This document shows, piece by piece, positions 1 through 5,103 of a DNA stretch of 5,103 nucleotides (its first letter is position 1; each line of letters begins with the position of its first letter). The stretch comes from Candidatus Zixiibacteriota bacterium (GTDB lineage: Bacteria > Zixibacteria > MSB-5A5 > GN15 > JACZUZ01). Below the pieces are notes generated by a model that did not search any database, was not told where the DNA came from, and worked only from the letters and a program-made list of their open reading frames with translations. The translations under genes and the position numbers were made by a program. The stretch covers positions 1 to 5,103 of the forward strand of contig JACZUZ010000191.1 of NCBI GenBank assembly GCA_022572905.1. Direction: 5' to 3'.

Positions 1-477
1 ATTAGTTATGGCCTCGGCTACTTTCTTGCGCGGCGACTTCATTGTGCCATAATGCAAATACGGATATCGAAAATAGCGGCGCTTCTGTTTGAAACTGGAC
101 AAGGCCGGCTCGATAGTCGATGCGCCCTTGGCAACATCGGATAGAAAACTCTGAATTGAGTTTTCATGAAAATCAACGTGTGAGAAACTGTGGTTGCCCA
201 AAATGTGGCCTTCATCGAGCCACCTGATTAGTAGCTCCCAGTCGGAGTCTATATTAGCGCCAATCACAAACCCCGCTGATTTAATTTCCCACTTGCGCAA
301 AACACGCAGTATATCCTCGGTTAGCTCAGCGCGGACTTTTGGATTTTGCGCGGCAACCATCGGGAGATCATCAAAAGTGATCGCGATCTGGCGGACAGTA
401 TCGACTTTCTTGCCTGCGAAAGCCGGAGCGCAGAGAAAAAGGACCGCGATCAGAGCAAATCCCAGAACATATCTCAT
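1..477 (-). CDS. Polysaccharide deacetylase (NodB/CE4-type), exported, 3' end cut by window edge
   Basis: The first 159 residues of a secreted deacetylase are visible; the rest lies beyond the left edge. Residues 1-21 form a typical signal peptide (hydrophobic LGFALIAVLFL core, cleavage expected after APAFA). No lipobox is present, so a soluble periplasmic or secreted protein is likely. Three NodB-fold motifs appear in order: TFDDLP at 34-39 (catalytic base D36, metal ligand D37), HSFSH at 96-100 (two metal-binding His) and RYPYLHYG at 137-144 (motif 3). Family knowledge: these are metal-dependent enzymes that remove N- or O-acetyl groups from peptidoglycan, chitin-like glycans or exopolysaccharide; the substrate cannot be told here. 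The ATG at 477 is chosen because AGGA lies 6 nt upstream and the signal peptide starts directly. An in-frame ATG at 510 would add 11 polar residues and has only a weak AGAG-type site. C-terminal motifs 4 and 5 are outside the window. Confidence 0.93.
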   Translation of the reverse strand, partial: MRYVLGFALIAVLFLCAPAFAGKKVDTVRQIAITFDDLPMVAAQNPKVRAELTEDILRVLRKWEIKSAGFVIGANIDSDWELLIRWLDEGHILGNHSFSHVDFHENSIQSFLSDVAKGASTIEPALSSFKQKRRYFRYPYLHYGTMKSPRKKVAEAITN

Positions 478-483
478 ATTATA

Positions 484-487
484 TCCT
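484..487 (-). promoter_or_regulatory. Ribosome binding site deciding the deacetylase start
   Basis: The minus strand reads AGGA six bases before the ATG at 477. This favours that start over the in-frame ATG at 510, which has no good Shine-Dalgarno sequence. Confidence 0.55.
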
Positions 488-522
488 AAATTGGTGGGTG
501 TTGTTTTCATTTGTTTTCTCTA

Positions 523-648
523 TTAAGGTTCAACGAACCACACACCCATTAGATCGCGAAGAATATAGGCATCACGAGCAAATTTAACATCCAAAACCAT
601 CCGCAAGTTGGACTTCCGGTCGGTAAATGTTATTATTAAAGTCGTCAT
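523..648 (-). CDS. Possible small ORF (41 aa) upstream of the deacetylase
   Basis: An open frame runs from ATG (648-646) to TAA (525-523), ending 13 nt before the alternative deacetylase ATG at 510 and 45 nt before the preferred one. The C-terminal half is a mixed charged/aromatic peptide (KFARDAYILRDLMGVWFVEP) that looks more protein-like than random intergenic DNA. Shorter versions could start at ATG 600 or TTG 606; a GGAAG lies about 6 nt before the TTG, while the ATG at 648 has no Shine-Dalgarno sequence. The frame lies opposite the promoter and first codon of the divergent receiver gene, which argues against the full-length version. I recognise no family. It may be a real small gene co-transcribed with the deacetylase, a remnant of an older gene end, or chance. 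Confidence 0.25.
   Translation of the reverse strand: MTTLIITFTDRKSNLRMVLDVKFARDAYILRDLMGVWFVEP
608..636 (+). promoter_or_regulatory. Predicted sigma70-type promoter for the degenerate receiver gene
   Basis: TTGGAC (608-613) is separated by exactly 17 bp from TATTAT (631-636, five of six matches to TATAAT). The -35 hexamer is only a partial match (TTG conserved). Transcription would be expected to start around 641-644, only 3-6 nt before the ATG at 647, giving an essentially leaderless mRNA. This agrees with the absence of any Shine-Dalgarno sequence before that ATG. Confidence 0.5.
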
Positions 649-1033
649 GAATGATGCGCTCGCCATAATCGGGAATCTCATGTTTCAAAGCAAGGTTGAC
701 GCTATGCTGTCTGCCAATAACTTGGTGTCGAATCGAGCCAGAACTATTGAAGACGCGAAGACTTTTGTTAAAAATTCCAATCCCCGAATTGTTATTCTTG
801 ATCTCTGCCAGAGCAAGGTCGATCCGCTCGCATTCATTGAACATCTAAGATCAAACGAAATTTCGGATCCCGGACCGATCCTCTGTTATTCCTCACATAT
901 TGAAACTGAGCTGATGGAAAAAGCTCGCTCTCTGGGAGCGACCCGCGTTGCCGCGAATTCTCTTATGTCCTCCCGAGGCGCAGAATTGATTTCCGAATGT
1001 CTCCGCGCCGCTTCGAACGAACCATCACGCTGA
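647..1033 (+). CDS. Stand-alone degenerate response-regulator receiver-like protein
   Basis: A 128-residue protein with the alternating beta/alpha pattern of a CheY-like receiver domain and nothing else. The phospho-acceptor position is kept (D52 in RIVILDL, 47-53), and S82/S83 in LCYSSH stand where the switch Thr/Ser sits. The acidic pair expected after beta1 is missing (AIIGNLMF, 6-13), and the conserved Lys before alpha5 is replaced (VAANSL, 101-106, N104). The pattern 'LMFQSKVDAM' early, 'VDPLAFIEHLR' after the Asp and 'SHIETELMEKARSLGA' later recalls a group of short atypical receiver proteins found in several phyla; that is from memory. It may bind a partner without regulated phosphorylation. 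The ATG at 647 is chosen because beta1 begins there and the promoter at 608-636 would start the mRNA just before it. An upstream TTG at 608 overlaps the -35 box, and a later in-frame ATG at 680 would remove beta1. No DNA-binding or enzymatic output domain is present. Confidence 0.8.
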   Translation: MNDALAIIGNLMFQSKVDAMLSANNLVSNRARTIEDAKTFVKNSNPRIVILDLCQSKVDPLAFIEHLRSNEISDPGPILCYSSHIETELMEKARSLGATRVAANSLMSSRGAELISECLRAASNEPSR

Positions 1034-1096
1034 CTATAGTTTTCACAAAGCGCTTTCACCTAGTGTTCTTTCACAATGTTTTCTTAAAGATTTCCC

Positions 1097-1121
1097 GCGC
1101 GTTTTTTCAACGCGTTTTTTT
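1097..1121 (+). terminator. Rho-independent terminator of the degenerate receiver gene
   Basis: A 6-bp perfect stem CGCGTT/AACGCG (1098-1103 with 1109-1114), extendable by one G-U pair, encloses a 5-nt loop and is followed by seven T (1115-1121). It lies 64 nt after the stop codon. On the opposite strand no T tract follows the hairpin, so it should not serve the convergent response regulator. Confidence 0.75.
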
Positions 1122-1152
1122 GAATAGTCCCCTGCGACTTTCCGCGATTTAG

Positions 1153-1617
1153 TTACTTGCCTTCGAACAGTTCGTCGCCGTGATTGTTTGTTTCGGTTCT
1201 CGATCTTTCTTGCTCGATTTTCTCGGCAATATGCTTCGAGCGTTCCATACTTGCGCGTATGCGCTGAATTATTTCCACGTTCTTGAACGGCTTGGTTAGC
1301 AGGTGTTCCGCGCCAAGTTCAAGGGCGCCTTTTGGAGTGATCTTATTTGAGTGTCCGGTAATAAGATAAACCGGGAGATACGGATAAAGCTCCTTAGCTT
1401 CTTTGAGAAGCTGGACACCATCCATCTCGGGCATAACAATATCGGTGATCAGAATAGAAACCTGGTTCTGCTTCAAAAACTCCAGAGCCTCCTTGCCGTT
1501 AGTCTTGACGGTCACCTGGCAACCGGCGGCCGAAAGAGATCGGCTGAGAACCTCCCGAACTGTTTCCTCATCATCGACGACGAGAGCTTTCACACCTTCT
1601 AGAACTTCAAATCCCAT
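1153..1617 (-). CDS. Single-domain response regulator (CheY-like receiver)
   Basis: A 154-residue cytoplasmic receiver protein with all canonical residues: acidic pair D15-D16 (VVDDEE), phospho-acceptor D59 in LITDIVMPEMDG, switch T87 in LITGHS and K109 in LLTKPF. Family knowledge: a histidine kinase phosphorylates the Asp and the conformational change alters partner binding. The domain ends near residue 124. A polar, charge-rich tail (125-154) follows that could form a short helix, but there is no DNA-binding, GGDEF or other output domain, so it likely acts through protein contacts or in a phosphorelay. No histidine kinase is visible nearby. The ATG at 1617 is chosen because the receiver fold begins at GVKALVVDDE just after it. 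An in-frame TTG at 1698 would add 27 residues without homology or a ribosome binding site. The ATG itself lacks a clear Shine-Dalgarno sequence. The gene is 130 nt downstream of the membrane protein on the same strand and convergent with the degenerate receiver gene. Confidence 0.95.
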   Translation of the reverse strand: MGFEVLEGVKALVVDDEETVREVLSRSLSAAGCQVTVKTNGKEALEFLKQNQVSILITDIVMPEMDGVQLLKEAKELYPYLPVYLITGHSNKITPKGALELGAEHLLTKPFKNVEIIQRIRASMERSKHIAEKIEQERSRTETNNHGDELFEGK

Positions 1618-1747
1618 AATAGTTTTACCGAAAATTCGCCCTCTTGCATATTTAATCGGCCCGAATCTGTCGTCTCTTAAGCCATAGACCCCGGACAACC
1701 AAGGATATTTGTAAGACGTTAGAACTGATCGACTTAGAATCGCGGGG

Positions 1748-2689
1748 TTATTTGATGCGAAGTGAGATCAAGGCCGCCAGGGCTTCGGCGATCATGGCCC
1801 AAACACGGGCGAGAATAGCGATTGCCCCGGCGGTTTCATTATAGAACGAAGCTAAGGCGCCAGCCAGGAAGATCTCCCTCACTCCTATTCCACCGGGTGC
1901 GAATATGGCCAGATAGCCAATTTGATGAGCGAGGGTGAAAGCGCCGATTGACTCGAAAGCGTTCGGAGCGTTATCAGGAGCGATACTTATCAGAAATATG
2001 TGGAAGGCCAGTCCGTGTAAAATCCAGTAGAGAGAGTATCCAAGAAAAAGTAATCCGGCGTCTTTTTTCTTGAGCGAAAGCGAAACCGGCTCTCTGCCAA
2101 ACTTTACCAGACCCCTGTTCGCCAGATTGAACATAGTAGCGGGCATAAAAATCAACCCCATAAGGACCAGGAGAGATGCAACAGCCACGAACGCGAGCGC
2201 AGGAATAATCCAGTCTTTTTCTGTGGAAGGAACTATGCCCGGCTCGAGTATGGCGGCCAGAGTGATAACAAGAGCGGAACTGGGCAGGGCGAAGGCCTGA
2301 CTGATTACAAATGACGAAGCGGCGTTCTGTTCGCGAACTCCATAGGGTTTTGCCAGAGCCATAACTCCGACCGCCTGCCAGATTTTCCCGGGAATATAAC
2401 GCCCCAGATTTGCCAGAAACGTGATCCGAAAAGCGCTAAGAGGGCCGACAGCATGTCCCAAATTTCCGATTATTCGACCCCACAAAGCCCCGGAAAGAAA
2501 ATACGCTACCAGGACAAGAATTATCGAAGCGCTCGCCAGAAAGGGGTTGATACGCCAGGGATACTCGGAAACTTCACTCCAGTTTGTTGCGAGATTCCAG
2601 CCGAGCGCACCGAAAAGCGCCAGAACCAGAACCCACTTCAACGCCGTCTTGAGATTTGCCATGGTAGCGGCATTTAAGGGAGTAGTCAA
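1748..2689 (-). CDS. Lysylphosphatidylglycerol synthase TM-domain / AglD-like flippase family membrane protein
   Basis: A 313-residue polytopic inner-membrane protein with about eight hydrophobic segments (roughly 16-33, 51-71, 84-95, 123-149, 161-183, 211-235, 244-263 and 285-311). Two signature motifs identify the family: NLGRYIPGKIWQ (94-105) and APGGIGVRE (264-272), with a conserved-looking ARVW near 294-297. The length of about 310 residues fits the stand-alone form. Family knowledge: this fold is the membrane half of MprF, which moves aminoacyl-phosphatidylglycerol across the membrane, and is related to AglD and other UPF0104-type proteins linked to lipid-bound glycans. No aminoacyl-transferase domain is attached, so MprF itself is excluded and the substrate is unknown. 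The TTG at 2689 is chosen as start because GGAAGG precedes it by 5 nt. An in-frame ATG at 2662 starts closer to the first helix but has no ribosome binding site. The response regulator follows 130 nt downstream and may be co-transcribed. Confidence 0.93.
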   Translation of the reverse strand: MTTPLNAATMANLKTALKWVLVLALFGALGWNLATNWSEVSEYPWRINPFLASASIILVLVAYFLSGALWGRIIGNLGHAVGPLSAFRITFLANLGRYIPGKIWQAVGVMALAKPYGVREQNAASSFVISQAFALPSSALVITLAAILEPGIVPSTEKDWIIPALAFVAVASLLVLMGLIFMPATMFNLANRGLVKFGREPVSLSLKKKDAGLLFLGYSLYWILHGLAFHIFLISIAPDNAPNAFESIGAFTLAHQIGYLAIFAPGGIGVREIFLAGALASFYNETAGAIAILARVWAMIAEALAALISLRIK

Positions 2690-2693
2690 GATT

Positions 2694-2700
2694 TCCTTCC
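2694..2700 (-). promoter_or_regulatory. Ribosome binding site supporting a TTG start of the flippase-family gene
   Basis: The minus strand reads GGAAGGA, ending 4 nt before TTG at 2689-2687. The alternative ATG at 2662 has no purine-rich site before it, so the TTG start is preferred. Confidence 0.5.
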
Positions 2701-2792
2701 CGGCGCTTTAACTATGATCGTCGACAATGTTTCCATATGCGCGAGAAGATAGCGGCTCAAGAATCTCTATTTAACAAAAAAATGTCGCGCAC

Positions 2793-2821
2793 AAAAAAAT
2801 CCCCGCCGGAAATGCGGGGAT
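2793..2821 (-). terminator. Strong rho-independent terminator of the dockerin protein gene
   Basis: On the minus strand an 8-bp perfect GC-rich stem, ATCCCCGC/GCGGGGAT (2821-2814 with 2806-2799), with a 7-nt loop runs into seven T (2799-2793; the first T is also the last base of the stem). It lies about 38 nt after the stop codon at 2859. It should stop transcription before the downstream flippase-family gene, making that gene a separate transcription unit. Confidence 0.88.
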
Positions 2822-2858
2822 CATAAATTTTCGTTGTTTATGTTCAATCGAAGTTTTC

Positions 2859-4757
2859 TTACAGGCCAGTGGTCCCGCAGACCGGGTCCGGCCCATCCTG
2901 AAAAATAAACTTAACAATATAAGTCGCGTCGCCAACGTCGATTGAATTGCTTCCGCTGACATCCGCTTTATCGTTGCAGTCTGGGAACTCACCGTCCTCG
3001 AAAATGTATTTCAAAATAAAGATCGCGTCGCTAATAGTAATGTCTCCGCTATTGTCAGCGTCCCCAGGTAAGTTACAGCACCCCCCGCATCCCGGGCAGG
3101 TCGTTACCGCTCCCGCAATTATTATTGGAGCCGTTTTAAAGCATTTGCCATACAGACCTGGGACAACGCCGTTTACGCCGACAATAGTTATTGGATTCGT
3201 TGTGTTCGGCGCGCCATTTGGGATAGAGAAATAGAGGCTCAGCACGGGACCGGCCCCGGAATCCAGATCGGGCGAAGTTTCCGCCAAAGATGAAATCAGT
3301 GAATACGCCGCCCTCTTCCCAAATGGATCGATGGAAAGCTCATCGAGCTCTTCAAAGTATTCCGTCCGCAATCCAGCTTTTGAGGCAGAGTCAAAAACGA
3401 GCCCTGTCGGCCCCGCCCAGGAAAAAGGAATATTTATTATCCGTAACGGAAGATAGTTGTGAACATAAATATCAACTCGCGCTACATCACCTGGGCTGGC
3501 AAAGGCAGTGTCGCCGGAAAGTGTGTCGAACACAACTCCTGACATTTCCTGAAAAATAAAAAGTTGCCCATTTCCGTTGGACGCATAGGCGTAGCCATTG
3601 GGAGAAAAAGCCCAGGCTCCCCACGCCCCTGAATAGCCGGAATTGTCGGATATCGGCCATGTGTCATAGGACGCTATTTGTTTTGGGCTGGCGGGATTAG
3701 TGGATATTTCTACAATGCGAATGCCGGACTCATAATGAGAGATAATCATCGTATCACCGCGAAAATGAACATTGTGCGCCAAACCCGAAGGAGCAAGGTA
3801 TTCCCCTACCAGATATATGCTGTCGATATCTTCCATGTTCCAAACTTTCAAAGAGAGGAACGGTGTTTCTTCTGTCGTGGCCACATGTCGCCTGTCACCT
3901 GAGGGCCAGACATTGTGAACATACCCCCCTGTGGTAACATTGACTGAAGATATGAAAGTCGCGCTCGACTTATTTGACACATCCCAAATACTGAACAGGG
4001 GCGTCGAGCCCTGCGCCAGATAGGCCGTGTCGTTCATGACATACAAATCATGAATGCCGCCGCCCGGGCCGAATTGACCGACGAATGTCGGATTCTCCGG
4101 ATCGCTGAGATCATGAATATACACGGCCTGGTTTTCGGTAAAAGAGCCTTGTATGTAGAGAAAGCCCATGTTCGTATCTATTGCGAGATTGTGCGACGGA
4201 CGAATTCCGTCGGGGTTAATTGGAAGCGTTTTAATGAGATGAGCGCTGTCCGGAAGAAATTTCAAATCAATAATCATTAGTCCGTCGTTTGTCCCCAAGC
4301 ACTCAGATACGCAGTAGAGATAACTGCCGTAGTTGACCATATCCCTCCATTGCGTTCCGCCGCATATTCCGAACCTTGGCGCTGTTATTTTATTCAAAAC
4401 AGTGAGAGTCGTCGCGTTCACAAACTGAACTCCGCCGTCAACCCCCATAATGGCATAGTCATTCCCAAAAGAATCAACATATCCCCATACATCGCTTCCT
4501 CCAAAAGAGCCAAAGCTAAAAGTTGCTAAATGACAAAGCCCGTAGATAAATCCGGAATCAGAAGCGCTTAAGAGAGGCTTGGGTGAATATATGTCCGGAA
4601 GAGTGAGTGTTGCCGTCCACAAACCGGATGTTTCGGTTTGCGACTGGTCGAGAGGAATCCCCTCTGATAATGGAATAGCCTCGACGTTTATATGAGTTGT
4701 AACTATTATTACTAATAGTACTCCGCAAAACTTCATGGCGCTTCTACTTCCTGTCAA
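2859..4757 (-). CDS. Secreted choice-of-anchor-B/LVIVP propeller protein with cohesin-like and dockerin domains
   Basis: A 632-residue exported protein. Residues 8-27 (KFCGVLLVIIVTTHINVEA) form the signal peptide core. Residues 85-405 carry seven repeats of 45-51 residues, aligned by eye on W91, R138, H189, H236, H281, H328 and W379, typical of a seven-bladed propeller. Phrases such as WGYVDSFGNDYAIMG, QWRDMVNYGSYLYCVSE, SHNLAID and IHDLSDPENP match the choice-of-anchor-B / LVIVP style. Residues about 408-548 resemble a cohesin-type beta sandwich ('SPGDVARVDIYVHN', then 'GPVLSLYFSIPNGAP'). A Cys cluster CPGCGGCC (554-561) leads into a dockerin of two EF-hand-like repeats (D566/D568/S570/D572/D577 and D599/S601/S603/S605/D610), each followed by a Cys (C594, C627). 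Expected location is the cell surface or exterior, attached through the dockerin; no enzyme motif is seen. The start is TTG at 4757, with AGGAGG 7 nt upstream; ATG 4736 (625 aa) is the alternative. Family identity is firm, biological role unknown. Confidence 0.93.
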   Translation of the reverse strand: MTGSRSAMKFCGVLLVIIVTTHINVEAIPLSEGIPLDQSQTETSGLWTATLTLPDIYSPKPLLSASDSGFIYGLCHLATFSFGSFGGSDVWGYVDSFGNDYAIMGVDGGVQFVNATTLTVLNKITAPRFGICGGTQWRDMVNYGSYLYCVSECLGTNDGLMIIDLKFLPDSAHLIKTLPINPDGIRPSHNLAIDTNMGFLYIQGSFTENQAVYIHDLSDPENPTFVGQFGPGGGIHDLYVMNDTAYLAQGSTPLFSIWDVSNKSSATFISSVNVTTGGYVHNVWPSGDRRHVATTEETPFLSLKVWNMEDIDSIYLVGEYLAPSGLAHNVHFRGDTMIISHYESGIRIVEISTNPASPKQIASYDTWPISDNSGYSGAWGAWAFSPNGYAYASNGNGQLFIFQEMSGVVFDTLSGDTAFASPGDVARVDIYVHNYLPLRIINIPFSWAGPTGLVFDSASKAGLRTEYFEELDELSIDPFGKRAAYSLISSLAETSPDLDSGAGPVLSLYFSIPNGAPNTTNPITIVGVNGVVPGLYGKCFKTAPIIIAGAVTTCPGCGGCCNLPGDADNSGDITISDAIFILKYIFEDGEFPDCNDKADVSGSNSIDVGDATYIVKFIFQDGPDPVCGTTGL

Positions 4758-4764
4758 TGTGTTT

Positions 4765-4770
4765 CCTCCT
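4765..4770 (-). promoter_or_regulatory. Consensus ribosome binding site supporting a TTG start of the propeller-dockerin gene
   Basis: The minus strand has AGGAGG exactly 7 nt before TTG 4757-4755, the ideal arrangement. The in-frame ATG at 4736 has only AGGAAG about 10 nt upstream. A farther in-frame TTG at 4793 would put this site inside the coding sequence. Confidence 0.65.
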
Positions 4771-4842
4771 GCCTTGGCTCTCGTGGATCGCAATTAGTCT
4801 AAGGTTGAATCTGAACTGTTGTAGCGCTCGTGAGGTGTAATC

Positions 4843-4873
4843 GGGCCTGGTGAGTTAGCTGAATTTCAGGCCC
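4843..4873. repeat. GC-rich inverted repeat, 7-bp arms
   Basis: GGGCCTG (4843-4849) and CAGGCCC (4867-4873) are perfect inverted arms separated by 17 nt. No T tract follows on either strand, so it is not a standard rho-independent terminator. One arm touches the stop codon of the frame that enters from the right edge. It could be a weak terminator of that frame, an operator or chance. Confidence 0.4.
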
Positions 4874-5103
4874 TATCTCCATAAACAGACGATGGAGTAG
4901 AGCTTGTTCCCAATAATACGTAATTCCGGCCCGCAACCAAGCGAAAATATGGTATCTTTTAGGCCGTTTAGAGTCTTAAATAGGACGTTTGGAGGTAAAT
5001 GGGGCAAATAATTTGCGACGATTCGGCTGTTGTTGCGAGTCGAAGAGTGTGAGATCAATTCGGAAGATGATAGATTAGAATACCGAAAGAGTGGGACGCC
5101 TTG
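4873..5103 (-). CDS. Possible C-terminal fragment of an unrecognised protein
   Basis: On the minus strand a frame is open from the right edge to a TAG at 4875-4873, giving 76 residues that begin QGVPLFRYSNL and end NKLYSIVCLWR. It has no convincing start inside the window (a TTG at 5058 lacks a ribosome binding site), so if real it is the end of a gene lying to the right. I recognise no family. The sequence has a plausible hydrophobic/polar alternation and is co-oriented with the next gene, but codon usage shows no clear bias. An open frame of this length could arise by chance. Confidence 0.25.
   Translation of the reverse strand, partial: QGVPLFRYSNLSSSELISHSSTRNNSRIVANYLPHLPPNVLFKTLNGLKDTIFSLGCGPELRIIGNKLYSIVCLWR

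Larger units (their letters stand above)
4758..5103. other. Right-hand region without a confident gene
   Basis: This stretch holds the upstream region of the propeller-dockerin gene, one GC-rich inverted repeat and a possible gene tail reading in from the right edge. I looked for -35/-10 pairs for the downstream gene and found none that I trust. No RNA gene, direct-repeat array or mobile-element end is apparent. Confidence 0.5.

Noticed and set aside
478..483. Perfect TATAAT on the minus strand just before the deacetylase ATG
   Set aside because: It would place the transcript start inside the coding sequence, and no -35 box lies 16-18 bp upstream; it is the spacer between AGGA and the ATG.
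608..646. TTG start at 608 adding 13 residues to the degenerate receiver
   Set aside because: It overlaps the predicted promoter, lacks a ribosome binding site, and the extra residues precede beta1 of the receiver fold.
584..844. 86-codon minus-strand frame opposite the degenerate receiver gene
   Set aside because: It is antisense to a gene with a clear fold, promoter and terminator, has no ribosome binding site, and its peptide is unlike any domain I know.
1618..1698. TTG start at 1698 adding 27 residues to the response regulator
   Set aside because: No ribosome binding site, and the extra residues do not fit the receiver fold, which starts right after the ATG at 1617.
2859..4757. Evidence for a cellulosome from the dockerin
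   Set aside because: No glycoside hydrolase, carbohydrate-binding module or scaffoldin is present; dockerins of this style occur widely in non-cellulolytic bacteria of the FCB side.
4758..4793. TTG start at 4793 for the secreted propeller protein
   Set aside because: It would bury the consensus AGGAGG inside the gene and put a long basic segment before the signal peptide.
4991..5052. GGAGG followed by an ATG and a 17-codon frame on the plus strand, a possible leader peptide
   Set aside because: The spacing of 3 nt is too short for efficient initiation, and no attenuator-like structure or convincing downstream gene is visible.
5030..5103. Plus-strand frame open to the right edge from TTG 5030
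   Set aside because: Only about 24 codons are visible, with no ribosome binding site at a usable distance; it conflicts with the longer minus-strand frame.
1..5103. CRISPR array, tRNA, rRNA, transposase or phage genes
   Set aside because: No spaced direct repeats, cloverleaf pattern, rRNA-like sequence, terminal inverted repeats or transposase motifs were seen on either strand.

Overview
The window carries five convincing protein genes, a few transcription signals and two weaker open frames. The organism is most likely an uncultured bacterium of moderate GC content from the FCB side of the tree, with Candidatus Zixibacteria or a neighbouring candidate phylum as my best guess. That guess rests on the style of the large secreted protein (signal peptide, seven-bladed propeller, cohesin-like sandwich, then a dockerin pair of the 'SDAIFILKYIF..DG' type with Cys after each repeat). 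It is inference from family style, not a database match.

Layout from left to right. (1) Positions 1-477, minus strand: the N-terminal part of an exported NodB/CE4-type polysaccharide deacetylase, cut by the left edge. (2) Positions 478-646: a divergent intergenic region with a good promoter pointing right. It also holds a small open frame on the minus strand that could belong upstream of the deacetylase. (3) Positions 647-1033, plus strand: a stand-alone degenerate receiver-domain protein that appears to be translated from an almost leaderless mRNA, followed by a rho-independent terminator at 1097-1121. (4) Positions 1153-1617, minus strand: a single-domain response regulator with every canonical receiver residue. 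(5) Positions 1748-2689, minus strand: a polytopic membrane protein of the lysylphosphatidylglycerol synthase TM / AglD-like flippase family. (6) Positions 2793-2821: a strong minus-strand terminator that closes the next gene. (7) Positions 2859-4757, minus strand: a 632-residue secreted protein with a choice-of-anchor-B / LVIVP type propeller, a cohesin-like domain, a Cys cluster and a C-terminal dockerin. (8) Positions 4758-5103: mostly noncoding, with an open minus-strand frame entering from the right edge and one GC-rich inverted repeat.

The genes do not form one obvious pathway. Three of the five concern the cell envelope or exterior (deacetylase, polytopic lipid/glycan-related membrane protein, secreted dockerin protein) and two are output-less receiver proteins. 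The membrane protein and the canonical response regulator are co-oriented with a 130-nt gap and could share a transcript. The terminator at 2793-2821 separates them from the dockerin protein. The two receiver genes are convergent, with the plus-strand terminator between them. I see no CRISPR array, tRNA, rRNA, insertion sequence, phage gene or recognisable new defence-type system. The more interesting points are the seven-blade repeat with its regularly placed His-Asn/Asp dyads, the cohesin-like plus dockerin combination in one chain, the leaderless degenerate receiver, and the hidden small ORF opposite its promoter.
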